From JBFJVZ01 sp041623895 (GTDB taxonomy: Bacteria; Planctomycetota; Planctomycetia; Pirellulales; Pirellulaceae), in NCBI GenBank assembly GCA_041623895.1, contig JBFJVZ010000313.1, forward strand, positions 1 to 9,636: a stretch of 9,636 nucleotides of DNA, in the 5' to 3' direction. Shown here piece by piece: positions 1 through 6,899 of the stretch. The number at the start of each line of letters is the position of its first letter. Position 1 is the stretch's first letter. The position numbers were made by a program, and so were the translations under genes. The notes beneath the pieces are model-generated. The model was not told the origin of the DNA and searched no databases. It was given only the letters and a program-made list of their open reading frames with translations.

Positions 1-152
1 CGAAAGTCGTCGTTCGCTCCGCGACCGAGCGTTCCCTTAAGCGTTGGTTTGCGTAGCAAACGACGACGTACTTTCGCCGCCGGCGAATAAATTCACAACC
101 TCTCCGCGAACGAACGTTCCCTTACGATTCGTTCGCGGAGCAAACGACGACG
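1..152. repeat. Two imperfect tandem copies of a ~51-bp palindromic (REP-like) repeat
   Basis: Copy 1 spans about 17-68 and copy 2 spans 102-152. Both start CTCCGCGA, share CGTTCCCTTA in the centre and end GCAAACGACGACG; ATAAATTC follows each copy (87-94 and 153-160). Copy 2 folds into a perfect 13-bp stem: CTCCGCGAACGAA at 102-114 pairs with TTCGTTCGCGGAG at 128-140 around a 13-nt loop. Copy 1 has a decayed inner stem, but its outer parts are complementary: CGAAAGT at 1-7 pairs with ACTTTCG at 70-76, and the CGTCGT just inside pairs with ACGACG. The pair lies just past the stop of the minus-strand pcp gene, so it may also act as a transcript-end structure, although no T-run follows. It resembles dispersed intergenic palindromes of planctomycete genomes; that family link is from general impression. 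Confidence 0.7.
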
Positions 153-182
153 ATAAATTCGCAGCCGCTTATGGTGCAGCGG

Positions 183-767
183 TCAATTGAGACACGTCCG
201 TAAGCGCTCCATGATGATGGCCACGGCAGCGCTGGCCATGGGCGTGCTCATGCTGGGCAACCTGCCTGCATCTTTGGCTGCCTGAGCGGGCGATAACGGA
301 AGGTGCAAGAAGATTCCTCGCGTGGATCGCCCCATCGTTTCCGCGTAGTGTTGGCTGAGAAACAAATTGGCGTTGCACAAGTACGTGCCGGCGTGGTGCG
401 AGACCTCACAGGGGATTCCCGAGTTGATCAGCTCTTGGCAGCATTCCTCTACCGCTAGTGACGATTGGTATGCCGCCGGGGCCCCGACGATTAAGGGGGA
501 ACCGTCACTGCGCACATTCAAGCCGACTCGCTCGATTTTGATCAGCGGCGAACCAGGAGATTGGCCAAGGTGGATCGCAAGGTCGTAATTGTCGCGCAGA
601 TCATCTTGCAGCAGTTCACTCATCCGCGTCAAATCGACGGGATAACGTCGTGTGGCTATCTCTGCCGCGCCGTCGTACCAACTGGTCAAATCCATCAACG
701 CCAGCCAGCTGGAATTTTCCGGCCAGCGATCATACGGCTCAAAGGCCGTCAACAGAACTCGAGTCAA
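183..767 (-). CDS. pcp: Pyroglutamyl-peptidase I family protein (peptidase C15)
   Basis: 194 residues, close to the ~200-215 usual for pyrrolidone-carboxylate peptidase, a cytosolic cysteine peptidase that removes N-terminal pyroglutamate from peptides. The N-terminus reads VLLTAFEPY, matching the family's V(T)GFEPF opening. The three catalytic positions are visible: Glu79 in IERVGLN, Cys131 in the HHAGTYLCN block and His155 in GIFLHLP. Translation begins at a TTG (765-767). An in-frame stop lies 24 bp upstream and the family N-terminus fits this start, so no longer form is possible. No good Shine-Dalgarno site is seen. It lies 109 bp downstream of msrB on the same strand and may share its transcript. 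The tail is slightly short compared with the family, but nothing catalytic is missing. The family call is firm; substrate preference is untested. Confidence 0.88.
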   Translation of the reverse strand: MTRVLLTAFEPYDRWPENSSWLALMDLTSWYDGAAEIATRRYPVDLTRMSELLQDDLRDNYDLAIHLGQSPGSPLIKIERVGLNVRSDGSPLIVGAPAAYQSSLAVEECCQELINSGIPCEVSHHAGTYLCNANLFLSQHYAETMGRSTRGIFLHLPLSPAQAAKDAGRLPSMSTPMASAAVAIIMERLRTCLN

Positions 768-800
768 AATCGCGCCTGCACAGCGAGGTTATTTATCTAC

Positions 801-839
801 AAAGTGATGGCAGCGCTGCCATGGGCACCATCATACTTT
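801..839. repeat. Palindrome in the msrB-pcp gap
   Basis: ATGGCAGCGCTGCCAT at 807-822 is a perfect 16-bp palindrome. A second, competing pairing joins AAAGTGATGG (801-810) with CCATCATACTTT (828-839), which is complementary apart from two extra bases. The element fills the centre of the 109-bp gap between two co-directional minus-strand genes. It could be an operator, an mRNA processing hairpin or a weak terminator; no T-run supports the last. Confidence 0.4.
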
Positions 840-876
840 GAAACCCGCCGCCTGTGATTCGGCTGTCACGCCAGCA

Positions 877-1524
877 CTATTGACCGTCACCTGCGGCGTC
901 TGCGGCAGCGTCAACGATTTTGGGCGGAATCTCCTCGCCCTTGGGAACGAAGACCATCGAGATCGAGTTGACGCAGTGCCGCGTGTTCTTCGCCGTGAAT
1001 CGTTCGCCCGCAAAAACGTGTCCCAAGTGGCCCTTGCAGTTATGGCAGACGATTTCCACGCGAAGACCATCCGCGTCGGCATGCCGCTCGACGGCACCTT
1101 CGATTTCGTCATCAAAGCTCGGCCAACCGCAGTGACTCTCGAATTTATCGTCGGAGCGATAAAGCTGAGCATTGCACTGACGGCAAAGATAAGTCCCAGC
1201 CTCTTTCGTCAGCGTGAATCCGCCATTGCTGGGCGGCTCGGTGCCTTTGTCCAAGATCACATAGGCGGCCTCGGGGCTAAGCGCGTTGTATTCGCCAAAC
1301 ACGGTCTTCTGTTGCGGCTTACTAACCTCCACATCAGCGACTTTGCTGTCCACGTCGGTCGATTCTTCACTCACGTCTTCACCTCGGGGCAAAAGAGACT
1401 CGGGCAGCTCCGCGGCCGCACTGCCGTTCGGCAACAGGCGACGCTCTTGAACACTTGCGGGTCTGCATCCGGTGGCAACGAGCACGCTGGCCATCGGGAT
1501 CAAAATCAATCGGTAAGATCTCAA
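877..1524 (-). CDS. msrB: Peptide-methionine (R)-S-oxide reductase MsrB, predicted lipoprotein
   Basis: 215 residues. MsrB reduces methionine-R-sulfoxide in proteins back to methionine. The catalytic domain spans roughly residues 78-194 and has every expected landmark: zinc ligands Cys114/Cys117 (CRQC) and Cys160/Cys163 (CHNC), the CGWPSF block with Cys132, GHLGHVF at 165-171, and catalytic Cys184 in RHCVNS. Cys132 sits where many MsrBs hold a resolving cysteine. Before the domain there is a short hydrophobic N-terminus (about residues 5-18) ending in ATGC with Cys20, which reads as a type II signal peptide/lipobox, then an acidic, low-complexity linker (about 21-75). The enzyme is therefore predicted to be membrane-anchored outside the cytoplasm. 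The lipobox has Ala rather than Leu at -3, so anchoring is less certain than the domain. The start is a TTG at 1522-1524, chosen because it gives the basic MRSYR start of a signal peptide. It is the probable first gene of a msrB-pcp transcript. Confidence 0.93.
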   Translation of the reverse strand: MRSYRLILIPMASVLVATGCRPASVQERRLLPNGSAAAELPESLLPRGEDVSEESTDVDSKVADVEVSKPQQKTVFGEYNALSPEAAYVILDKGTEPPSNGGFTLTKEAGTYLCRQCNAQLYRSDDKFESHCGWPSFDDEIEGAVERHADADGLRVEIVCHNCKGHLGHVFAGERFTAKNTRHCVNSISMVFVPKGEEIPPKIVDAAADAAGDGQ

Positions 1525-2149
1525 ATCAATATGCTTTCGAGTGCTTTGTCAAAGCCTAATTTCAGGTAGCAGAACTCTCCATGAGTTGGGGCCGGAGGGG
1601 GAAAGTGTGGGGACTTCCGCGACAACTCGAACCCCGACTCTTGGCTGCTCATTCCTTACGTAGGTATCATACCAGGGCAGCGAGCCCGATGGCACAGTAG
1701 CATTTCTCAGGGCGCAAGGAATCCCGACGATGAGAAATCGCGGGAGGGTAAAAACGGCGTTTTCCCGTTGGTTGACCGCCCTGCAAGGAAAGAAACAGTC
1801 GTGGTGGGAAAAAAAAGCAGCCGCCTCGCAGATCCATCGCCCCCGTGGGTCGGCAAGGCACGCTGCCAATCATCCTGAATGAAGTCTCACCTGGGATGGA
1901 TGCCCCGAGCCGTGCCCGCCCTTTAACGTTAAGGCATGCTGGCCTGCATACGCCCCTTCAGAGCGTTAGATTTTAACATAGAAAGTGCGTTTTGGATCAT
2001 CAACTTCTGATGCCAATCGACATTTTTGCGGCCAACCACCAGATATCCATTGATTTGCGATTGCGGCTGGCGGTTGAACGTCACGTGCATGCGACGATTT
2101 CAGCTAAGATGGGGAAACTCTGAATCAAAACCTCGCCGGAGTTGCCTCC
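1525..2149. other. 625-bp intergenic stretch, no gene recognised
   Basis: Open frames here (for example minus 1549-1869) have low-complexity, motif-free translations and are not credible genes. Visible content: a possible minus-strand promoter for msrB near 1666-1674; an A8 run at 1809-1816; a TTAACGTTAA palindrome at 1923-1932; an AT-rich patch at 1968-1982 that could belong to a promoter for the gene at 2150; and a CACGTG/GCATGC patch near 2082-2091. I looked for SRP RNA, tmRNA, 6S and tRNA landmarks and saw none. The stretch separates divergent transcription units, so promoters in both directions are expected. Confidence 0.6.
1663..1674 (-). promoter_or_regulatory. Possible extended -10 promoter overlapped by a palindrome (msrB)
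   Basis: Read on the minus strand, positions 1674-1666 give TGGTATGAT, which fits an extended -10 element (TGnTATGAT). The same bases lie in an odd-centred palindrome, GGTAT-C-ATACC (1663-1673), a layout typical of an operator covering the -10. No good -35 hexamer is visible at 16-18 bp. It would give a leader of about 130 nt before the msrB start. This is a pattern match only. Confidence 0.27.
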
Positions 2150-2875
2150 ATGCAAGTGTCACCCTTTCATCGATTCTCATGCATCGCGGTGGCCTTGATT
2201 GGCTTTCTAGGGGCTGATGTCATGGCTCAGCCACCGGCTGTCCGCAAACAGCAAGAGATGCAGAAGCGAATCCAACAACAAATGCAGAAAGCTGCTGAAA
2301 ACCAGCCAGTCCTGCCCAGCGATCCGCAATTGCTGAGCCTGCATCGCGAATTCATCACCAAGGCCGAAAAATTAGCGGTCGAGTACGAACGCAAAAAGCA
2401 ATACGATCGCGCGCGGGAGGTCTATGAGTCACTCGTTCGGCTGGTGCCGAAATATGACAAGGCGGAGGAAGGGCTGAAGAGAATTCTCACCACTCAAGCA
2501 ATGAAGGATCGAAAGTTAACGGAGGTCGTTGCCACGCGCGAATGGCAAGACTCCGGGGCGACCATCCAAAAAGACATGCCTGTGCACTTTGATGTTCGCG
2601 GCACGTGGAAAGTCGTTTACGAAACCGGCCCAGAGGGAATTCGGATACCGGACGAACTAAAATCCCGCTACAGCCGTGTTCAGCTCGGTGCGTTGATCGG
2701 TGTGATTGCTGCCAAACCGGATGATTTAAAGGACGCCAAGCCATTCGTCGTCACCCCCGGACACGAGTTCATCTCCCCAAAAACTGGACGGCTGTTTCTG
2801 CGAATGTTTGACGTCGATCCAACGGACAATGAAGGCAAGATGTACGTCATGATTCAAAGCACATTTGCCAACTAA
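2150..2875 (+). CDS. Exported protein with helical (TPR-like) N-half and LecA/PA-IL-like C-terminal domain
   Basis: 241 residues of unknown function. Residues 1-26 form a signal peptide: a short basic start, a hydrophobic core (about 11-20) and a VMA-Q cleavage site near 26/27. Residues 29-55 are Gln/Lys-rich and likely coiled. Residues 60-115 are helical and contain a single TPR-like hairpin around KKQYDRAREVYESLVRLVP. From about 130 to 240 the pattern is that of a LecA (PA-IL)-type beta-sandwich: W132 with SGATI, then DVRGTW at 148-153, LGALIGVI at 179-186, GRLFLRMFD at 213-221 and D-TDNEG at 223-229, the region that binds calcium and sugar in LecA. Start ATG 2150 is supported by GGAG 8 nt upstream (2138-2141). 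The gene stands alone, 115 bp before solA. The domain call is from motif spacing and is moderate; sugar binding is not established. Confidence 0.75.
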   Translation: MQVSPFHRFSCIAVALIGFLGADVMAQPPAVRKQQEMQKRIQQQMQKAAENQPVLPSDPQLLSLHREFITKAEKLAVEYERKKQYDRAREVYESLVRLVPKYDKAEEGLKRILTTQAMKDRKLTEVVATREWQDSGATIQKDMPVHFDVRGTWKVVYETGPEGIRIPDELKSRYSRVQLGALIGVIAAKPDDLKDAKPFVVTPGHEFISPKTGRLFLRMFDVDPTDNEGKMYVMIQSTFAN

Positions 2876-2990
2876 CGGTTTGTCACCCTCAACTAGTGCT
2901 TTCGGGCGGTTTTGGCCATCAGGCCGCTACTCTGGAAATAGGCGCTGAACGCATTTTTGGACCCGCTATGACACGGCACAACAGTCTTGG

Positions 2991-4139
2991 ATGACGACAA
3001 ACAAACATCGAAAACATTGGGATCTGATTGTCCTGGGGCTCGGCGGGGTCGGCAGCGCGGCGATCTATCATGCGGCCACAGCCGGCATGCGAGTTTTGGG
3101 CATCGACCAGTATTGCGAGGCCCACGACAAGGGCAGCTCACACGGGCATACGCGAGCGATTCGCCAAGCCTATTTTGAGGACCCCGCCTACGTGCCGCTG
3201 CTGCGGCGTAGCTATCAGCTGTGGGAATCGCTGCAGGCGATCACGGGCCAGCAACTTTTCGTGAGGACCGGTCTGGTCGAGATCGGTCCCGAGGACGGGG
3301 TGGTCATCCCAGGCGTCCGCCGGAGTGCTCAACAGTACCAGTTGGATATCGAAGAGATTCGCATCCAAGACCTGCATGATCGATGGCCCGGGCTGCGGGC
3401 CGAGGAGAGCTGGGCGGCCGTGCTAGAAAAGAATGCTGGTTACCTGTTAGTCGAATCATGTGTTTCCGCACATTTGCGTGTCGCTTTACAACAGGGTGCG
3501 GTGTGTCGTTACGACGAAGTGGTGCAAGCCTGGACGCTGGAGGGGAAAAATGTTGTCGTCCGCACCAATGCGGGCCAGCATGTGGCCGAGCGCTTGATTG
3601 TTGCCGCCGGTCCCTGGAGCGGTCGTCTGCTGGCGTCGCTGAATCTGCCGTTAACAGTCCTGCGTAAACATCAGTACTGGCTGGAGGCGGAGCGGCCCGG
3701 TTTCGATCGAAATGAGGGATTTCCCTGCTTCTTCTTCGAAACTCCCCAAGGCTACTTTTATGGATTTCCGTCGATGGAAGGTGTCGGCGTCAAAGTTGCC
3801 AGGCACAGTGGTGGCCAGGTCGTGACGCAACCCTCCGGCGATGAACATCCGTTTGACGATCAAGACTTTACCCTGGTTACTGATTTCGTCGCTGCTCACT
3901 TGCCCGGCGTCACCAATCAGCGAAAGTCTCACGCAGGTTGCTATTACACGATGACGCCCAGCGAATGTTTCATCATCGACGTGCTGCCAAACCAGCCACA
4001 GGTCACGGTCGTGGCTGGCTTGTCCGGTCACGGCTTCAAGTTCACCAGTGTCCTGGGAGAAATCGCGGCGACCATGTCGCGGGACGAAACGCCTGCCTTT
4101 GATTTGGAGCGATTCCGCATCGCCAATCATGTCGTATGA
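2991..4139 (+). CDS. solA: Monomeric sarcosine oxidase / N-methyl-L-tryptophan oxidase family flavoenzyme
   Basis: 382 residues, against about 370-390 for the MSOX/MTOX family, which oxidatively demethylates N-methyl amino acids to the amino acid, formaldehyde and hydrogen peroxide. Visible features are the dinucleotide-binding GLGGVG (16-21), the SSHGHTRAIRQAY segment (49-61) with Arg55 and Arg58 near the flavin, YGFP followed by Lys268 and His272 (the family's active-site K and H), Cys317 in GCYYTMTP at the position that covalently holds FAD, and GLSGHGFKF (343-351) near the C-terminus. The protein is cytosolic with no signal peptide. Start ATG 2991 has only a weak upstream site (no clear SD), but the Rossmann motif begins at residue 11 as in the family. 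It precedes the rimK block by 127 bp with a palindromic element between, so operon membership is uncertain. Exact substrate cannot be read from sequence; N-methyl amino acids or pipecolate-like amines are possible. Confidence 0.9.
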   Translation: MTTNKHRKHWDLIVLGLGGVGSAAIYHAATAGMRVLGIDQYCEAHDKGSSHGHTRAIRQAYFEDPAYVPLLRRSYQLWESLQAITGQQLFVRTGLVEIGPEDGVVIPGVRRSAQQYQLDIEEIRIQDLHDRWPGLRAEESWAAVLEKNAGYLLVESCVSAHLRVALQQGAVCRYDEVVQAWTLEGKNVVVRTNAGQHVAERLIVAAGPWSGRLLASLNLPLTVLRKHQYWLEAERPGFDRNEGFPCFFFETPQGYFYGFPSMEGVGVKVARHSGGQVVTQPSGDEHPFDDQDFTLVTDFVAAHLPGVTNQRKSHAGCYYTMTPSECFIIDVLPNQPQVTVVAGLSGHGFKFTSVLGEIAATMSRDETPAFDLERFRIANHVV

Positions 4140-4202
4140 TGTCGGCTCAGCCCGGGCGTTTTATGATTGGAGCATTGCACAAGTGATGCCCCCCAGTTTC
4201 GC

Positions 4203-4254
4203 AGGCCAGGACCTGTCCTGGCAGCAGGATCGCCAGGACGTGTTGTCCTGGCCT
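4203..4254. repeat. Alternating CCAGGAC/GTCCTGG palindromic element
   Basis: Four copies of one 8-mer in alternating orientation: GCCAGGAC at 4205-4212 and 4232-4239, GTCCTGGC at 4215-4222 and 4245-4252. This gives two adjacent hairpins, and the outer ends also match over 10 bp (AGGCCAGGAC at 4203-4212 with GTCCTGGCCT at 4245-4254), so the whole unit can fold as one cruciform. It sits between the solA stop and the protease start. Without a T-run it is not an obvious terminator. It looks like a REP/BIME-type dispersed element; a genome-wide copy count would decide. Reading it as coding creates a false N-terminal extension of the next gene. Confidence 0.8.
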
Positions 4255-4266
4255 ACATTGTTTTTG

Positions 4267-4794
4267 ATGACTTCAATGCCGGATCACAAACAAAAGAATA
4301 TTGCCGTAATCGGTTGGCGGGAATGGGCCGGGCTTCCCGAATTGGGAATCAAATGGATTAAGGTCAAGGTCGATACCGGGGCTCGCTCTTCGGCGCTGCA
4401 TGCTTACGATGTTCATGAATTCCAACGTGACGGTGAGACCTGGGTGCGGTTCAAGGTGCATCCGATGCAGCGCAAAAGTCTCAAATGCACCGAGGCCGAA
4501 GCCAAGATTCTGGAATATCGGATGGTGCGCAGTTCCAACGGCAAGTCCGAAAAGCGGCCGGTAATCGAGACCAAAGTTGACTTGCTGGGGGTCTGCTTGC
4601 CGGTCGAATTGACGTTGACCAATCGAGATGCGATGGGATTCCGCATGTTGCTCGGCCGTCAAGCGATTCGCAAGCGATTTCTCGTTGACTCGAGCAGATC
4701 GTATTACGGCGGCCAACCAGCACGCAAAAAGAAAAAGAAGACAAAGAAGAGTTCAAAGTCTCGGCGGAAGCGTTCCGACCACAAGGATTCCTGA
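4267..4794 (+). CDS. RimK-associated retropepsin-like protease (PF05618, 'ATP-dependent zinc protease' family; RimB-like)
   Basis: 175 residues from ATG 4267; ATG 4276 is nearly as good. The frame is open back to 4048, but that stretch overlaps solA and runs through the palindromic repeat, so it was rejected. The domain starts IAVIGWREWAGLP and carries KVDTGARSSALHA with the catalytic-type Asp36-Thr-Gly-Ala of retropepsin folds; the family ending FRMLLGRQAIRKRFLVD lies at 125-141. The old name 'ATP-dependent zinc protease' is misleading: no zinc or ATP motif is visible. Family members sit beside rimK in many bacteria, and in Pseudomonas the RimB member modulates RimK. The last 25 residues (151-175) are an extreme Lys/Arg tail (for example RKKKKKTKKSS) not needed for the fold. 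Its stop overlaps the rimK start by one base (TGATG at 4792-4796), indicating translational coupling. Confidence 0.9.
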   Translation: MTSMPDHKQKNIAVIGWREWAGLPELGIKWIKVKVDTGARSSALHAYDVHEFQRDGETWVRFKVHPMQRKSLKCTEAEAKILEYRMVRSSNGKSEKRPVIETKVDLLGVCLPVELTLTNRDAMGFRMLLGRQAIRKRFLVDSSRSYYGGQPARKKKKKTKKSSKSRRKRSDHKDS

Positions 4795-6029
4795 TGAAGC
4801 TGGCCATTCTTTCTTGCAACCTGAAATGCTACAGCACGCGGCGGTTGCGCGAGGCTGCTGAGCAACGCGGTGCAAAAGTCAAGGTCTTGAACACGCTGCG
4901 GTTCGCGATCGACCTGCGTCCCGGCAATCCTGACCTTTACTTTCGTAGCAAGCAACTCTCGTTTTATGATGCAGTCCTGCCGCGGATCGGAGCCTCGATC
5001 ACGTATTACGGCACCGCGGTGGTACGCCAGTTCGAGCAAATGGATGTGTTTTGCGCAAATTCATCCGCTGGTATCTCTAACTCGCGAGATAAACTTCGCA
5101 GTCTACAGATCTTGAGTCGCCACCAAATCGGAATTCCGCAAACCACGTTTGTCCGTGACAAGAAAGACGTCCTGCCGGCGATCGATCGAGTCGGTGGTGC
5201 GCCGGTGATCATCAAACTATTGGAAGGCACGCAAGGTATCGGCGTGCTCCTGGCTGAAACGGTCAAGAGCGCCGAGGCAATCATCGAACTGCTGCAGAGC
5301 CAAAAACAAAATGTTCTGATTCAAAAATTTGTCTCCGAAAGCAAAGGTCGTGACATTCGCGCCTTTGTGGTTGGCGACCGAGTCGTCGCAGCGATGCGGC
5401 GGGTTGCTCAGGGACAGGAATTTCGCAGCAACGTGCATCGTGGTGGCGTTACCGAACCCGTCGATCTGGACGAATCCTATCGCGAAACCGCGGTCCGCGC
5501 GGCCCAAATCATGGGCCTCCGCGTGGCCGGCGTCGATATGCTGGAAAGCATCAATGGTCCCCAGATCATGGAAGTCAATTCGTCACCGGGTTTGGAAGGC
5601 ATCGAAGCGTGTACGCAGCTGGACGTGGCCGGTGCGGTCATCGATTACATGGCCGCCCAAGTTGACTTTCCCGAAATCGACGTGCGTCAGCGGCTAACCG
5701 TCTCTCGCGGTTACGGCGTGACCGAGATTCACATCCCCGATGGATCCGAATATGTGGGAAAAATCGTCGGTGATATGCGGGACAAGGACATGAATGTGCT
5801 GACGCTGTACCGCGGCACGACCGTGATCCCGAATCCGCGGTCAGCCCGTGTGCTGGAGCCAGGCGACCGGCTGCTGTGTTTCGGAAAACTGGAATTGATG
5901 AGGCATTTGATTCCGCGAAAGACCCGTCGCCGTCGCCAGCCAACAGTGCAAGAATTGCCGGACTTGCCCGTCGCTGACGAAGTACTTCGGGTGCTTGGTG
6001 AGTCTGCGGCGGTGGAAATCAGAGACTGA
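4794..6029 (+). CDS. rimK: RimK-type alpha-L-glutamate ligase fused to a TrkA-C/RCK_C domain
   Basis: 411 residues, about 110 longer than E. coli RimK (300). Residues 1-293 match RimK along their whole length: LPRIGASIT (62-70), the DKLRSLQ segment (99-105), ATP-grasp EGTQGIGVLLAET (144-156), GRDIRAFVVGDRVVAAMRR (185-203), FRSNVHRGG (210-218) and the metal-binding end GVDML...IMEVNSSPGLEGIE. RimK uses ATP to add glutamates to a protein C-terminus, classically ribosomal protein S6. Residues 302-374 form an extra TrkA-C (RCK_C) domain: VTEIHIPDGSEYVGKIVGDM, a TLYRG strand, VIPNP, then LEPGDRLLCFG. Such domains bind small ligands (cyclic di-AMP in the potassium regulator KtrA). A basic stretch (375-381) and an unassigned tail follow. 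Start ATG 4794 overlaps the protease stop by one base and has AAGGA at 4783-4787. All catalytic blocks look intact. Confidence 0.93.
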   Translation: MKLAILSCNLKCYSTRRLREAAEQRGAKVKVLNTLRFAIDLRPGNPDLYFRSKQLSFYDAVLPRIGASITYYGTAVVRQFEQMDVFCANSSAGISNSRDKLRSLQILSRHQIGIPQTTFVRDKKDVLPAIDRVGGAPVIIKLLEGTQGIGVLLAETVKSAEAIIELLQSQKQNVLIQKFVSESKGRDIRAFVVGDRVVAAMRRVAQGQEFRSNVHRGGVTEPVDLDESYRETAVRAAQIMGLRVAGVDMLESINGPQIMEVNSSPGLEGIEACTQLDVAGAVIDYMAAQVDFPEIDVRQRLTVSRGYGVTEIHIPDGSEYVGKIVGDMRDKDMNVLTLYRGTTVIPNPRSARVLEPGDRLLCFGKLELMRHLIPRKTRRRRQPTVQELPDLPVADEVLRVLGESAAVEIRD

Positions 6030-6058
6030 AAGCGTATCAACTAATTGCTTGATTATCG

Positions 6059-6880
6059 ATGATTGATCAGCCGAAACTTCCCAACATTCGCGTCGGTTCC
6101 CGGTTAGGCAAGTACCGGCTGGACCGCCGCATCGGTTCGGGTGCGTATGCCAACGTCTACGCAGCCACCGATACTCTGCTGGGCACCAAGGTAGCGATCA
6201 AGATTCCGACTGCTTCAGCGATGTCGACCGAATTGTTGGATGAGTTCCGCCGAGAAGTTCGGCTGACGATGCAGCTGGATCATCCCAACATTTTGCCGAT
6301 CCGTGATGCCACGCTGATTGACGGCTGGCTCGCCATCGTGACGCCGCTTGCCGATAAGACGCTTGAGGATCGTATGCGCCGTCGGATGTCGTTTGAAAAG
6401 GCTTACGACATGTTGACTCAATTGCTGGAGGCCGTCGCTCACGCCCACCGCCACGCCGTGATTCACTGCGATATCAAACCTGAGAACATCCTGCTGTTTG
6501 CAGGAAATCGACTGCGCTTGGCGGACTTTGGAATCGCCAAGGCGGCTCAGAAAACGATCAGCGGCAGCGGTACCGGCACGGTCGGCCACATGGCGCCCGA
6601 ACAGGCGATGGGCAAGCCGTCGATGCGCAGCGATGTGTTTTCGATTGGGCTGATCGCCTATCGCATGCTCGCCGGTCAATGGCCCGAGTATCCATTCCAA
6701 TGGCCGATGCCGGGGGCTGCCAACCTCCGCCGACGGGCACATCCCGAGTTGATCGCGATCATCCGCAAATCCTTGTCGATCAATCCCAGGCAGCGGTACG
6801 CTGACGCATCGCAGATGTTGGCCGATTGGAAGAAAGTTCGTCTCAAAGCGCTGCGTTTTGCCAGACGACGCCGTGCATAA
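6059..6880 (+). CDS. Minimal cytosolic Ser/Thr protein kinase (PknB-like, Hanks type)
   Basis: 273 residues, almost exactly one kinase domain. Motifs in order: glycine loop GSGAYANVY (26-34), VAIK with Lys48, Glu66 in the C-helix, catalytic loop HCDIKPENILL (136-146) with Asp138 and Asn143, DFG (156-158), a Ser/Thr-rich activation loop (166-174), APE (179-181), and SDVFSIGLIAYRMLAG (191-206). The catalytic loop is HCD rather than HRD, so it is a non-RD kinase and may not depend on activation-loop phosphorylation in the usual way. There is no transmembrane segment, PASTA or other sensor domain; only a basic tail (RFARRRRA). The start ATG 6059 lies 29 bp after rimK without a clear ribosome site. 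The phosphatase gene follows at once, forming a kinase/phosphatase pair inside the rimK block. Candidate substrates are RimK, the protease or their target; none is shown. Confidence 0.94.
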   Translation: MIDQPKLPNIRVGSRLGKYRLDRRIGSGAYANVYAATDTLLGTKVAIKIPTASAMSTELLDEFRREVRLTMQLDHPNILPIRDATLIDGWLAIVTPLADKTLEDRMRRRMSFEKAYDMLTQLLEAVAHAHRHAVIHCDIKPENILLFAGNRLRLADFGIAKAAQKTISGSGTGTVGHMAPEQAMGKPSMRSDVFSIGLIAYRMLAGQWPEYPFQWPMPGAANLRRRAHPELIAIIRKSLSINPRQRYADASQMLADWKKVRLKALRFARRRRA

Positions 6881-6899
6881 CGTTGAACGTGCCAAGAAC

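Noticed and set aside
1..152. CRISPR array suggested by the two similar units
   Set aside because: Only two diverged, strongly palindromic copies and no uniform unique spacers.
838..1569. 243-aa open frame on the plus strand
   Set aside because: Antisense to msrB, whose zinc cysteines and catalytic cysteine are all in place.
1549..1869. 106-aa minus-strand frame in the long intergenic region
   Set aside because: Its translation has no recognisable domain and no ribosome site was seen.
183..4139. A single glutamate-metabolism island linking pcp and solA with the rimK block
   Set aside because: pcp is on the opposite strand beyond a 625-bp gap, and solA is separated from the block by a palindromic element; no sequence evidence ties them to the system.
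4048..4266. 73-residue N-terminal extension of the RimK-associated protease
   Set aside because: It overlaps the end of solA and translates the CCAGGAC/GTCCTGG palindrome; the family domain begins only after ATG 4267/4276.
6858..6899. TTG start adding 14 residues to the PP2C phosphatase
   Set aside because: It would overlap the kinase, the added residues are not part of the domain, and an ATG lies at 6900; not excluded, only less likely.
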